A DNA stretch of 11,479 nucleotides from positions 1-11,479 of the forward strand of contig JAIXVO010000435.1 in NCBI GenBank assembly GCA_027482985.1, in the 5' to 3' direction. How positions within the stretch are numbered: position 1 is the stretch's first letter; each line of letters opens with the position of its first letter. This DNA is from Cyanobacteriota bacterium. Lineage in GTDB: Bacteria; Cyanobacteriota; Cyanobacteriia; Leptolyngbyales; Leptolyngbyaceae. Position numbers and translations under genes: made by a program. Positions 1-7,651 of the stretch are shown here, piece by piece. The notes below the pieces were generated by a model. That model did not search any database and had not been told where the DNA came from. It saw nothing but the letters and a program-made list of their open reading frames with translations.

Positions 1-35
1 TCCCTCCCCCTCCCTCACATTCCTCCCCTCCCTCT
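1..35. repeat. Polypyrimidine tract upstream of the GTPase gene
   Basis: Almost every base from 1 to 35 is C or T, broken only by a short ACA at about 17-19. Such tracts can adopt non-B DNA. The tract could also be the edge of a C-rich interspersed repeat like the one at the right end of the window, but the window starts inside it. No promoter for the downstream gene can be judged because too little upstream sequence is present. Confidence 0.5.
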
Positions 36-67
36 AAACTAAAAACAATGTCATCCGGGAGACGGCA

Positions 68-1975
68 ATGTTACGACTGAAACTGTGGCAATGGGGCGTG
101 TTGGTGTTGCCCGTGGGGGCGATCGCGGGGTTTCTCCTGATTGCTGCGGGGCGACAGATCCACACCTGGCATTTGAGTTGGATCTGGGCGATTTTCACGG
201 TCGTCTTCGTCGGGTGGCGGTTTTTGTTGGTGCGGTGGACGCAACCCATGTTGCAGCAGGTGGAAACAGCGATCGCGGAAGTGACGGAAGAACTGGAATC
301 CAATGCGATCCAGGCGACAGCTTCCACGCAGCCCACGGCGCAACAAGCCGCTGCGGCATTGGAACGAGCGCTGGCAACTGCCAAAACCGATCCCCCGATG
401 TGGCTAGATTGGGGGCTGTTTTGGAGTCGGTGTCAGCAGTTGGTGGCAGATACGGCACATGCTTATTACCCGGAAGTCCAGCGACCGTTACTGAACATTT
501 ACGTGCCGCAAGCCTATACGTTGATTCGCGGGACGGTGGATGACCTGGATCAGTGGATGACAAAACTGGCACCGGTGTTGAATCAAGTGACGGTGGGGCA
601 GGCGGTGCAGGCATATGAGGTGTATCAAAAATTGGAACCATCGGCGCGGAAAGTGTTACGGGTCTGGAGTTGGGCGCAATGGTTGCTGAATCCGGCGGCA
701 GCAGCAGCGCGGCAGGCGACTCAGAAGTACACCAATCAGGCGAATCAACAATTGCTGCTGAACTTGGGGCAACTGCTGAAGGAAGCGGCGTTACGCAATC
801 TCAGTCGGCAGGCGATCGCCCTTTACAGTGGGCAACTGCCCAGCCTGGACACGCTCCCCGCGATCGCCCCAGCCGCAGCGCCAACCCAAACCTTGGAGGC
901 GATTCTGGCGCAGGCGGCACCCGTCGAACAGGTCGAGGCCAAACCTGTCAACATTTTGTTAGTGGGGCGCACGGGGGCCGGCAAAAGTAGCCTGATCAAT
1001 ACGCTGTTTGTGGCCGCGACCGCGGCTGTGGATGTCTTACCCAGTACGGATGCGATTCGGGATTACCACTGGCAGGCGGATACGGGGGAAAGTCTGACGC
1101 TGTGGGATACGCCTGGTTATGAACAGGCGCAACGGGAGGAGTTTCGCGAGTTGGTGTTAGACCGAGCGCGGCAGGCGGATTTGTTGTTGTTGGTAACGCC
1201 CTGTCTCGATCCGGCATTACAGATGGATGTGGATTTTCTCAAAGATGTGAAGGCCGATGTGCCCGACCTCCCCGCGATCGCGATCGTGACGCAGGTGGAC
1301 AAACTCCGCCCGATTCGGGAATGGGAACCCCCTTATGATTGGGAGTGGGGCGATCGCCCGAAGGAAGTGGCAATTCGGGAAGCGATTCAGTATCGGGCAC
1401 AGGCGTTGGATGAGTGGTGTGAGTTTGTGTTGCCGATCGTCACCAGCGATCTGACATTGAACCGTGCCGCCTGGAATCTGGAGGCGTTATCCCTCAGCTT
1501 GGTGGACTCGATCGATCCCGTGAAACAACTGCGCTTGGCGCGGTTTTTGCGCAACCAGAGTGCTCGCACGATCGCCTGTGCCAAAATCATTGACCATTAC
1601 ACCTTCCAAATGGCGACCACTCAGGGCTTAACGGCGTTGCTCAAGAGTCCCGTCTTATCGTTTATCTCCACCTTAACGACGGGTAGCCCAACGCTTGCCT
1701 ATCTGCTGGCTGAGCAAATTCCGATCGAACAATTGCCTGTGGTGATCGGCAAATTGCAGATGGCCTACGACCTGTTCAACTTGCTCAGTGAAGAGGCAAA
1801 CACGCCTCGCACTTTTGACCTCCTGGCACTCTGGCCTGTGCTCCTAGACAATCCCAACCCACCCGATCGCAATGCCTGGGCCTTTGGTCATGCGATCGTC
1901 GAGTATTGGACACAGGGATTGAGTGCGGAACAATTGCGCGATCGCTTTAATCATTACCTGATTCAGCCCGCTTAA
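68..1975 (+). CDS. Membrane-anchored Era/dynamin-like GTPase of unknown role
   Basis: The protein has 635 residues. Two hydrophobic segments at about 9-28 and 36-56 suggest an N-terminal membrane hairpin. A long helical, Ala/Gln-rich region follows (about 60-290). The G domain starts near 293. Its motifs are G1 GRTGAGKSS (300-308), a candidate G2 threonine at 327, G3 DTPG (347-350), G4 TQVDK (408-412) and a possible G5 IVTSD (457-461). The C-terminal 150 residues are helical and unrecognised; in related bacterial GTPases this place is often taken by a DUF697-like domain. The motifs support GTP binding and hydrolysis, but substrate, partner and pathway are unknown. The start at 68 is favoured by GGAG at 58-61, six bases upstream. 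The next gene lies 450 bases away with its own likely promoter, so this gene appears monocistronic on that side. An alternative name would be HSR1-related GTP-binding protein. Confidence 0.93.
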   Translation: MLRLKLWQWGVLVLPVGAIAGFLLIAAGRQIHTWHLSWIWAIFTVVFVGWRFLLVRWTQPMLQQVETAIAEVTEELESNAIQATASTQPTAQQAAAALERALATAKTDPPMWLDWGLFWSRCQQLVADTAHAYYPEVQRPLLNIYVPQAYTLIRGTVDDLDQWMTKLAPVLNQVTVGQAVQAYEVYQKLEPSARKVLRVWSWAQWLLNPAAAAARQATQKYTNQANQQLLLNLGQLLKEAALRNLSRQAIALYSGQLPSLDTLPAIAPAAAPTQTLEAILAQAAPVEQVEAKPVNILLVGRTGAGKSSLINTLFVAATAAVDVLPSTDAIRDYHWQADTGESLTLWDTPGYEQAQREEFRELVLDRARQADLLLLVTPCLDPALQMDVDFLKDVKADVPDLPAIAIVTQVDKLRPIREWEPPYDWEWGDRPKEVAIREAIQYRAQALDEWCEFVLPIVTSDLTLNRAAWNLEALSLSLVDSIDPVKQLRLARFLRNQSARTIACAKIIDHYTFQMATTQGLTALLKSPVLSFISTLTTGSPTLAYLLAEQIPIEQLPVVIGKLQMAYDLFNLLSEEANTPRTFDLLALWPVLLDNPNPPDRNAWAFGHAIVEYWTQGLSAEQLRDRFNHYLIQPA

Positions 1976-1994
1976 GTCAGTTTTGTAGCGCACA

Positions 1995-2025
1995 TTGAGG
2001 ATTAGACTTATCAATCTTGAGGATT
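1995..2025 (+). repeat. Direct repeat TTGAGGATT, two copies
   Basis: The nonamer TTGAGGATT occurs at 1995-2003 and again at 2017-2025, exactly 22 bases apart (two helical turns). It lies between the GTPase stop and the Pho-box-like array. The second copy sits in a small potential hairpin (CAATC 2012-2016 with GATTG 2022-2026). Its role is unknown; it may be a protein-binding pair or chance. Confidence 0.4.
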
Positions 2026-2042
2026 GGGTTTGAATTTCATTT

Positions 2043-2084
2043 CTTAATCGAAACTTCCCTACTCTCTTAACAAGTTTTTAATCT
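2043..2084 (+). promoter_or_regulatory. Pho-box-like array upstream of the phosphatase gene
   Basis: Four pyrimidine-TTAA-like elements are spaced by about 11 bases: CTTAATCG (2043), CTTCCCTA (2054), CTTAACAA (2066) and TTTAATCT (2077). One interval is 12 rather than 11. Elements one and four match the cyanobacterial Pho-box pattern PyTTAAPyPy exactly, the third misses one position, and the second is degenerate. A weaker continuation, GATGAAAT, follows at 2088. In cyanobacteria such octamer repeats are bound by the PhoB-type regulator SphR under phosphate limitation. Placement upstream of an alkaline phosphatase gene fits. The distance of about 340 bases to the start codon is long. The assignment is inferred from pattern and context. 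Confidence 0.55.
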
Positions 2085-2101
2085 GTTGATGAAATCCTAA
2101 G

Positions 2102-2107
2102 TAATAT
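2102..2107 (+). promoter_or_regulatory. Candidate -10 element (TAATAT)
   Basis: TAATAT lies 17 bases after the last clear Pho-box-like octamer and fits the cyanobacterial -10 pattern TANNNT. No good -35 hexamer is evident. That is normal for Pho-type promoters, where the activator site takes its place. Transcription from here would give a leader of roughly 310 bases before the ATG at 2426. Confidence 0.4.
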
Positions 2108-2144
2108 CAGTGGTTTCTCGTGCTGATTTACTCAAAAAGATTAC

Positions 2145-2280
2145 TTTGACTCCAGTCAAACAGAGTTTTCACTGAGTCAAAAGAGGTCGCTATCACCATA
2201 TCCAACGTGGCTGTAGCGATTCAGGATGCTTATTCAGCACTGGCGCTTTAAATCTTTCCTTGCCTTCAGTGTTTTGACTC
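2145..2280 (+). promoter_or_regulatory. Structured leader with competing complementary segments
   Basis: Four copies of one sequence occur in alternating orientation: TTTGACT (2145-2151), AGTCAAA (2154-2160), AGTCAAAA (2175-2182) and TTTTGACT (2272-2279). The first two form a hairpin of six pairs with a TCCA loop. The last two close a nine-pair stem (2174-2182 with 2272-2280). Inside that stem lie a hairpin TCGCTA/TAGCGA (2187-2192, 2214-2219) and a hairpin CACTG/CAGTG (2238-2242, 2267-2271) that abuts the closing strand. Each TTTGACT copy could pair with either AGTCAAA copy, so alternative folds exist. This could be a cis-acting RNA leader or a cluster of operator half-sites in DNA. It matches no riboswitch class I know. 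Confidence 0.4.
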
Positions 2281-2350
2281 AAGTGCTCACTTATCGTTCG
2301 TTCTTTTCTTCCTGAAAAGACGAATGCTTCATCTTCATACCCCCTGTTTT

Positions 2351-2366
2351 GACCGCGATTGCGGTC
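2351..2366 (+). promoter_or_regulatory. Perfect 6-bp hairpin in the phosphatase leader
   Basis: GACCGC (2351-2356) and GCGGTC (2361-2366) pair perfectly around a GATT loop, 60 bases before the ATG. A T/G-rich stretch without a real T-run follows, so a terminator is unlikely. It may be a leader stem that affects mRNA stability or translation. Confidence 0.35.
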
Positions 2367-2417
2367 TCTTGTTGTCGTGCGTCTACACCGTCGTTCATTA
2401 TCCCTCTACCAAAATTT

Positions 2418-2421
2418 GGAG
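2418..2421 (+). promoter_or_regulatory. Ribosome binding site GGAG that decides the phosphatase start
   Basis: GGAG sits four bases before ATG 2426 and supports this start over the in-frame ATG at 2324. It overlaps the dyad CCAAA-A-TTTGG (2409-2419), so a protein or RNA structure there could affect initiation. Confidence 0.6.
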
Positions 2422-2425
2422 CACT

Positions 2426-5400
2426 ATGGCCGGTAATCACGTTATTTTTATCCACCCCGATGGCACCAGCCCTGCCCACTTTGCGTTTGCCCGCTTTGTG
2501 GATGAAGGCCCGGACGGTCGCCTGAACTGGGACGAACTCGATGAAGCCCGCGTTTATCTGGGGCACATGGAAGATCAACTGACGGGCACCTCGAACGCGG
2601 GGGCAGTCACCCATGCCACGGGAGCCAAAGCCTATGCCGAATCCTTTGGCTTTGAAGTGGTGCGCAATCCAGATGGCACTCCGGTCGTCGATGCTAGCGG
2701 TCGGTTTGTCGAAACTGACTTGATTGCCGCCTCTGGCCGACGCAATCAAACCATCATGCAAGAAGCAGTGGGTGCCGGTAAAGCCACGGCTTTGATCAAC
2801 TCCGGGGCGATCGCCGAACCTGGCACGGGTGCTTTCGCAGCGCAGGTGGGGCAGGATGATGTGCCATCCGGCTTAACGGGGTTCGAGCGCTTCCCCCGCG
2901 CCCAATTTGCCGAAATTACGCGGCAGGTGGTGGAATCCGGGATTGATGTCATTTTGGGCGGGGGGCTGGTCAACTACTTACCCGTTGGCACCCAACCTCC
3001 CGCTGGGGCTAGCGCTTACGCCACCAGTGCGGCACAACTGGATGCCATTTCCACCAGTGCCAGCCAGCGGCCCACCATCAATTTAATCGAGCGGGCGCAA
3101 CAACTGGGTTACACGGTGGTTTATACCGAAGCGCAACTTCAGGCGGCGGTGAATAATCCCACAGTCACCAAGGTGCTGGGTATTTTTGCCAATGAAGACA
3201 CCTTTAACGACAATATCCGGACTGCCACTGGGAACCTGTCGGGGGTGGAAGAAAACCTGATTGCTACTAACACCCCGTTCTATGTGCCCTCTGCGCCCAC
3301 GGTGGGCGAAATGCTGGCAGCAGCGCAAACCATTATGGAGCGCAATCCTAAGTTCCAGAATGGTTCGCTCACGGTGTTGGAAGAAGAAGGCACCGACAAC
3401 TTTGGCAATATCAACAATGCCCCTGGCATTTTGGAAGCCTTACGCCGCACTGATGGCGCGATCGGAGCCGCGTTAGACTTCTACGATCGCCACCCCAACA
3501 CCCTGATTGTGACCGCCGCCGATAGTGATGCGGGTGGTTTGCAAATTCGCGATCCCTTACCTGCTGGCAATGTCGGGACGGTGAACACGAACCCCACCAA
3601 CCTTCCCGGTCAACCTAGTGGGGCGTTTGCCAATCCGCTGGATGGTCAGACCGGACGGGGGACACAGGTCTTCACCTCGGCACCTGCGGCCAATGGGGAG
3701 CAGTTCAACTTTGGTGTGGGTTGGGTGGGAACGCCTGACTTTGCCGGGTCGATCGTCTCGAAAGCCCACGGGTTGAACGCCGATCGCCTGCCCGCCACGG
3801 TGGATAACACCGACATCTACCGGATCATGTACGAAACCCTGTTCCCGGAAGTGGACATTCCCGATCGCCCGGTACCTCAAGCGATCGCCCCACCCGCCGC
3901 GACTGCCAGCACCGGGAACGTGATCTTCATTCACCCGGATGGGCACAGTCCTTCCATGATGGCTGCCGCCCGATTTGTCAGTCAGGGACCCGATGGGCGG
4001 TTGAATTGGGACATGATGACCGACAGCGGGGTCTATCTAGGACATTTGACCGACCAACTGACGGGCAGTTCCGACGGGAGTGGCGTCGTTCATGCGCATG
4101 GGGTCAAGGTCTTCCAGGATTCCTACGGCTTGAACGCAGACGGTAGCCTGGTCACGTCGCTGTCTGGCAAAGTTGGCGTTTCCATCATGGAAGAGGCGCG
4201 GGATGCTGGGAAGGCGATCGCGGTGATCAACTCCGGTCGCATCAGTGAACCCGGTTCGGGCGCATTCCTGGCCACTGTTGCAAATCGCAGCGATAACAAT
4301 GAAATCATTCGCCAATTGATTCTGGAGTCTGGCGCTCAAGTGATCATGGGCGGCGGCGAACGGTGGATGTTACCAGCAGGTGTCGCTGGACGGTTCGGCG
4401 GTTCGCTCAACCAGACGGGAGCCCGCGCGGACGGCCTTAACCTGATTGCCGAAGCCCAACGCCTAGGCTATCGCGTCCTCTACACCGCCGCCGAGTTAGC
4501 AACCGTGAGAGCGGGTGAAAAGATCCTGGGCGTGTTTGCTTGGGAAGACACCTACAACAGCCGAGCTGAAGAAGATCTGGCCGCTCGCAACCTGTCCCCC
4601 TATGGGCAACCCGGCAATCTCACCCCGCCCACCGTGGCCGACATGTTGCAGGCGACTCTGACCGCCGTTTCCAGCGATCCGCAAGGCTTCTTTGTGGTGT
4701 TGGAAGAAGAAGGGACAGATAACTTGGCTAATGCCAATAATGCTGCGGGCACGATTCAGGCGGCACTCCGAGCCGATGCCGCGATCGGGGTGGCGATGGA
4801 CTTCATCCGCAATACCAACCCCAACACCTTACTGCTGACAGCCGCCGACAGTGAAGCGGGGGGGCTCCAAGTTTGGCAACCCACGCCCTTTGCACCAGGC
4901 TTCCCCACCACCCCGTTAACCACGCCGCCAACGTTGGGTGTCAATCCTACCAGGACGGCAGCGCAAGCAGTTAATAATCCTTTGGATGGGGTGAACGGTC
5001 GGCTGGCTCCCTGGACGGCATTCCAATCTCGTCCCAGTCTGGATGGCGCAATGGGTGGTTTTGGGGTCGGTTGGGTCGGCACGCCCGACTTCCCTGGCAG
5101 CATTGTCTCCAAGGCATTTGGATTGAACTCCGACCTGCTTCCCAGCACTTTGGACAACACCGAAATCTATCGGCTGATGTACCAAACCCTGTTCGGCATC
5201 CGGCTGACGGAATTGACCGATGGAACGGGTGGCCAAAAGACGATCACCATCAATCAGGGTGAAGGTTTCGCTGTTGCGGTGAATTTCGGCGGTGTCGGTC
5301 GCGGCACCTTCCCCACCGAGAGTGTCGTCGCTGAAACCGATACCCTGCGCTTTGTGGGAACCGGGTTAACCGCCCGTAACCTGCTATTGACCCAGGATGG

Positions 5401-6094
5401 CACCGATCTGATCGTCAGTTTTGACGGCATCGCCAGCACAGGAGCCATTCTGCGCAACTTCAAGCTCGAAAACCTCGATAACTTGAGTCGTTCCACTGGG
5501 GCTGGTGTCAATTTGGGGAACATTCTCTTTGCAGGGCAAACCAGTACTCAAGATAGCTTCGATGTGTTTAACGCCGACGCGACTCCTAGCCAGATCTTCA
5601 ACCGCAACTCGGTTACTTTCCTGAACGATTTGAACAACGACACCGCGGGGTTTGACAACTCGGATGACGTGATCAACGGTCAGGGTGGCAACGATGTGCT
5701 GCGCGGCTTGAGTGGCAACGATCTGCTGCGGGGTGGGGATGGCAATGACACGCTCCTCGGTGGGGCGGGCAGTGACTTCCTCAGTGGCGATGCGGGCAAC
5801 GATCTGCTGAATGGCGGCGCTAGCTTCGACACCCTGCAAGGGGGCGCGGGCGTGGATACCTTCGTGTTGGCGGCAGGCGCAGGCACCGATACCATCCTCG
5901 ATTTCGGCGATGGGGTCGATCGCATTGGCTTGTCGGGTGGCCTCACCTTTGGGCAACTCACGATCGCCCAAGGGGTTGGCAACCAGGTGACGGATACCCT
6001 GATTCGTCTGACCAGCACCCGTGAAGTGCTGGCAGTGGTCAATAACTTGCAGTCCAGCAGTTTGACCGGCGCCGACTTCATCGCGATCGCCTAG
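2426..6094 (+). CDS. Tandem-domain alkaline phosphatase with RTX calcium-binding tail
   Basis: The protein has 1222 residues and two homologous alkaline-phosphatase-superfamily domains, at about 4-476 and 497-925. They share HPDG (9-13; 502-506), the nucleophile region [15 protein letters not shown] (Ser56; Ser549), LEEEGTDN (318-325; 759-766), TAADS (363-367; 805-809) and DNT(D/E)IYR (460-466; 910-916). A beta-rich linker (about 930-1060) follows, then GGxGxD-type RTX nonapeptides (about 1083-1147, including LSGNDLL and GGDGNDTL) and an [11 protein letters not shown] tail. Family knowledge says such enzymes hydrolyse phosphate monoesters. RTX tails bind calcium outside the cell and accompany type I secretion, and there is no N-terminal signal peptide, which fits. 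By eye, the His ligands 331, 370 and 412 of E. coli PhoA correspond here to Asn, Ser and Asp in both domains, so metal use may differ. The start at 2426 is chosen because HPDG follows at once and GGAG precedes; the ATG at 2324 adds 34 unconvincing residues. A Pho-box-like array upstream suggests phosphate-starvation control. Confidence 0.92.
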   Translation: MAGNHVIFIHPDGTSPAHFAFARFVDEGPDGRLNWDELDEARVYLGHMEDQLTGTSNAGAVTHATGAKAYAESFGFEVVRNPDGTPVVDASGRFVETDLIAASGRRNQTIMQEAVGAGKATALINSGAIAEPGTGAFAAQVGQDDVPSGLTGFERFPRAQFAEITRQVVESGIDVILGGGLVNYLPVGTQPPAGASAYATSAAQLDAISTSASQRPTINLIERAQQLGYTVVYTEAQLQAAVNNPTVTKVLGIFANEDTFNDNIRTATGNLSGVEENLIATNTPFYVPSAPTVGEMLAAAQTIMERNPKFQNGSLTVLEEEGTDNFGNINNAPGILEALRRTDGAIGAALDFYDRHPNTLIVTAADSDAGGLQIRDPLPAGNVGTVNTNPTNLPGQPSGAFANPLDGQTGRGTQVFTSAPAANGEQFNFGVGWVGTPDFAGSIVSKAHGLNADRLPATVDNTDIYRIMYETLFPEVDIPDRPVPQAIAPPAATASTGNVIFIHPDGHSPSMMAAARFVSQGPDGRLNWDMMTDSGVYLGHLTDQLTGSSDGSGVVHAHGVKVFQDSYGLNADGSLVTSLSGKVGVSIMEEARDAGKAIAVINSGRISEPGSGAFLATVANRSDNNEIIRQLILESGAQVIMGGGERWMLPAGVAGRFGGSLNQTGARADGLNLIAEAQRLGYRVLYTAAELATVRAGEKILGVFAWEDTYNSRAEEDLAARNLSPYGQPGNLTPPTVADMLQATLTAVSSDPQGFFVVLEEEGTDNLANANNAAGTIQAALRADAAIGVAMDFIRNTNPNTLLLTAADSEAGGLQVWQPTPFAPGFPTTPLTTPPTLGVNPTRTAAQAVNNPLDGVNGRLAPWTAFQSRPSLDGAMGGFGVGWVGTPDFPGSIVSKAFGLNSDLLPSTLDNTEIYRLMYQTLFGIRLTELTDGTGGQKTITINQGEGFAVAVNFGGVGRGTFPTESVVAETDTLRFVGTGLTARNLLLTQDGTDLIVSFDGIASTGAILRNFKLENLDNLSRSTGAGVNLGNILFAGQTSTQDSFDVFNADATPSQIFNRNSVTFLNDLNNDTAGFDNSDDVINGQGGNDVLRGLSGNDLLRGGDGNDTLLGGAGSDFLSGDAGNDLLNGGASFDTLQGGAGVDTFVLAAGAGTDTILDFGDGVDRIGLSGGLTFGQLTIAQGVGNQVTDTLIRLTSTREVLAVVNNLQSSSLTGADFIAIA

Positions 6095-6123
6095 TGGACT
6101 AAGGCATGAATTAACCTACCGTG

Positions 6124-6144
6124 GGGTGGGCATCTTGCCCGCCC
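6124..6144 (+). terminator. GC-rich stem-loop after the phosphatase gene
   Basis: GGGTGGGCA (6124-6132) pairs with TGCCCGCCC (6136-6144), nine pairs including one G-T, around a three-base loop, 30 bases after the stop. No T-run follows, which is common for cyanobacterial transcript ends. I recall the core (GGGCGGGCAAGATGCCC-like) as a frequent intergenic element in cyanobacteria, so it may be a dispersed repeat serving as 3' end. Confidence 0.5.
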
Positions 6145-6207
6145 AGACTATCAGCCCGCGCTCCGCATAGTAGGACTCATCCCGCCGCGATCGCCGAGTG
6201 GCATCGT

Positions 6208-6243
6208 CCCAGCCCCAACTGACTTCCAGCGATCGGGGCTGGG
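6208..6243. terminator. 9-bp inverted repeat between convergent genes
   Basis: CCCAGCCCC (6208-6216) and GGGGCTGGG (6235-6243) are perfect complements separated by 18 bases. The position between two convergent genes suggests a bidirectional transcription stop. There is no T-run on either side, so this is inference. Confidence 0.45.
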
Positions 6244-6273
6244 GTTGCCGCCAGTCGTTCCGGTCGGGGCAGC

Positions 6274-6295
6274 TAACGGCAGTCCTCGACCGTTA
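6274..6295 (-). terminator. Stem-loop overlapping the kinase stop codon
   Basis: TAACGG (6274-6279) and CCGTTA (6290-6295) are perfect complements around ten bases. The outer arm includes the TAA stop of the minus-strand kinase (6293-6295). It may protect or end that transcript, but it lacks a T-run. Confidence 0.35.
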
Positions 6296-7651
6296 ACACT
6301 CAACCATCACTCGTGCTGGAACCGGTGTTGCGGCAAATCCTTGCTGAATGGGAATTTGTACCACAAACTCCGTCCCTTCTCCCACGGTCGAAAAACACTC
6401 AATCCTGCCACCATGTTTTTCGGTGGCAATTTGATGACTGATGGACAGGCCCAAGCCAGTCCCTTTACCAACTGATTTAGTGGTGAAGAAGGGGTTAAAC
6501 AGTTTAGTTCGTGTGGTTTCCGTCATCCCCATGCCATTATCTGTAATGCGCACTGAGATCCAGTGGGAATTCATGAGGGTGGTGTGGATCGTAATCGTAG
6601 GAGCCGCGATCGCGGCTTCTGGGTAAGGCTCTGGGTGGCTGTAGGACTGATGACGCTGATGCTTTTCTTCCAGGGCATCGATCGCATTACTCAAAATATT
6701 CATGAACACCTGATTCAGTTGGCTGGGGTAACACTCCACTTCCGGCAGTTGCCCATAGTCACGCACAATTTGAATCGTTGGCAAAGTCGAATTGGCTTTC
6801 AACCGATGTTGCAAAATCACCAGGGTACTCTCAATCCCCTCATGAATGTTGACTGGCTTTAGTTCTGCTTCATCCAGGCGAGAGAAGTTGCGGAGGGAGA
6901 GCACGAGTTGGCGAATGCGATCGCAGCCCATGTGCATCGATCCCAACATTTTGGTTAAATCAGTTTGTAAAAACTCTAGATCTAAATTTTTTTCCCAGTC
7001 CTGAATCTCTGCTGCCGGATCAGGATAGTGCTTTTGGTAGAGGGCGATAGATGTCAATAAATCTCCAACGTATTCTTCCACAAAATTTAAGTTGCCGTGG
7101 ATGAAGTTGACTGGATTATTAATTTCATGCGCTACGCCAGCCACCAATTGACCCAGCGCCGACATTTTTTCACCCTGCACCAGATGTTGTTGGGTTTGCT
7201 GGAGTCGCTCTAAGGTTTGATTGAGTTCTAACGTGCGTAATTCCATCAGGCGAGTGGCGTTACGCAGTTGTAAATGCACCCGAATGCGCGCCAGCACTTC
7301 TTCATGCTGAATGGGCTTGGTGATGTAGTCGACTGCCCCCAAATTCAGTCCTTTCACCTTATCTACTGCATCCGATAAGGCAGTCATAAAAATAATCGGG
7401 ATATCGCTGGTGTCGGGATTCGCCTTAATCTGCTGACAGGTTTCAAAGCCATCGATACCTGGCATCATGACATCCAGCAAAATCAAATTGGGTTGGGCAA
7501 TTTGCAACCGTTGTAAGGCAATTTCACCACTTTTGGCGATCGCGACCCGGTACCCCTGTTCTGTTAGCAAATCGAATAAGACTTGCAAATTGGTTGGATT
7601 ATCATCAACCACTAGAATTGTAGTTTCCTGGGCAATAGCATCAACTGACAT
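6293..7651 (-). CDS. Soluble response regulator-histidine kinase (REC-HisKA-HATPase)
   Basis: The protein has 452 residues and no membrane segment. A complete receiver domain occupies about 10-128, with acidic pair Asp16/Asp17, phospho-acceptor Asp60, Thr90 and Lys112 of the TKP motif. A short coiled coil (about 130-160) leads to the dimerisation/phospho-acceptor domain with AHEINNP (174-180; His175). The ATPase domain has N-box LSNAIDAL (320-327), G1 DNGMGM (371-376) and G2 GKGTGLGL (395-402). The receiver should therefore control the attached kinase, which may pass phosphate onward; no DNA-binding output is present. I place the start at 7651 because AGGA (7662-7659) lies seven bases upstream. 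An in-frame ATG at 7681 would add ten residues with a poorer ribosome site. It is the third gene of a same-strand group, 182 bases after the membrane kinase stop (152 if 7681 is used). It may be co-transcribed, since no terminator is visible in the gap, and may act in the same relay. Confidence 0.93.
   Translation of the reverse strand: MSVDAIAQETTILVVDDNPTNLQVLFDLLTEQGYRVAIAKSGEIALQRLQIAQPNLILLDVMMPGIDGFETCQQIKANPDTSDIPIIFMTALSDAVDKVKGLNLGAVDYITKPIQHEEVLARIRVHLQLRNATRLMELRTLELNQTLERLQQTQQHLVQGEKMSALGQLVAGVAHEINNPVNFIHGNLNFVEEYVGDLLTSIALYQKHYPDPAAEIQDWEKNLDLEFLQTDLTKMLGSMHMGCDRIRQLVLSLRNFSRLDEAELKPVNIHEGIESTLVILQHRLKANSTLPTIQIVRDYGQLPEVECYPSQLNQVFMNILSNAIDALEEKHQRHQSYSHPEPYPEAAIAAPTITIHTTLMNSHWISVRITDNGMGMTETTRTKLFNPFFTTKSVGKGTGLGLSISHQIATEKHGGRIECFSTVGEGTEFVVQIPIQQGFAATPVPARVMVEC

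Noticed and set aside
195..641. Minus-strand open frame inside the GTPase gene
   Set aside because: It is a Pro/Ser-rich shadow frame with no domain, produced by the GC-rich coding sequence.
2012..2026. Terminator of the GTPase gene
   Set aside because: CAATC/GATTG makes only a five-pair, AT-rich stem with no T-run.
2324..2425. N-terminal extension of the phosphatase from the ATG at 2324
   Set aside because: The 34 residues are not a convincing signal peptide and share nothing with the family. Conserved sequence starts at ATG 2426, which has GGAG at a suitable distance.
5680..5880. CRISPR-like or tandem DNA repeat
   Set aside because: The repetition is the 27-base coding period of RTX nonapeptides, not spaced identical repeats.
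5384..5971. Long open frame on the minus strand within the RTX region
   Set aside because: It is antisense to clear RTX repeats, its repetitive composition mirrors them, and it has no recognisable domain.
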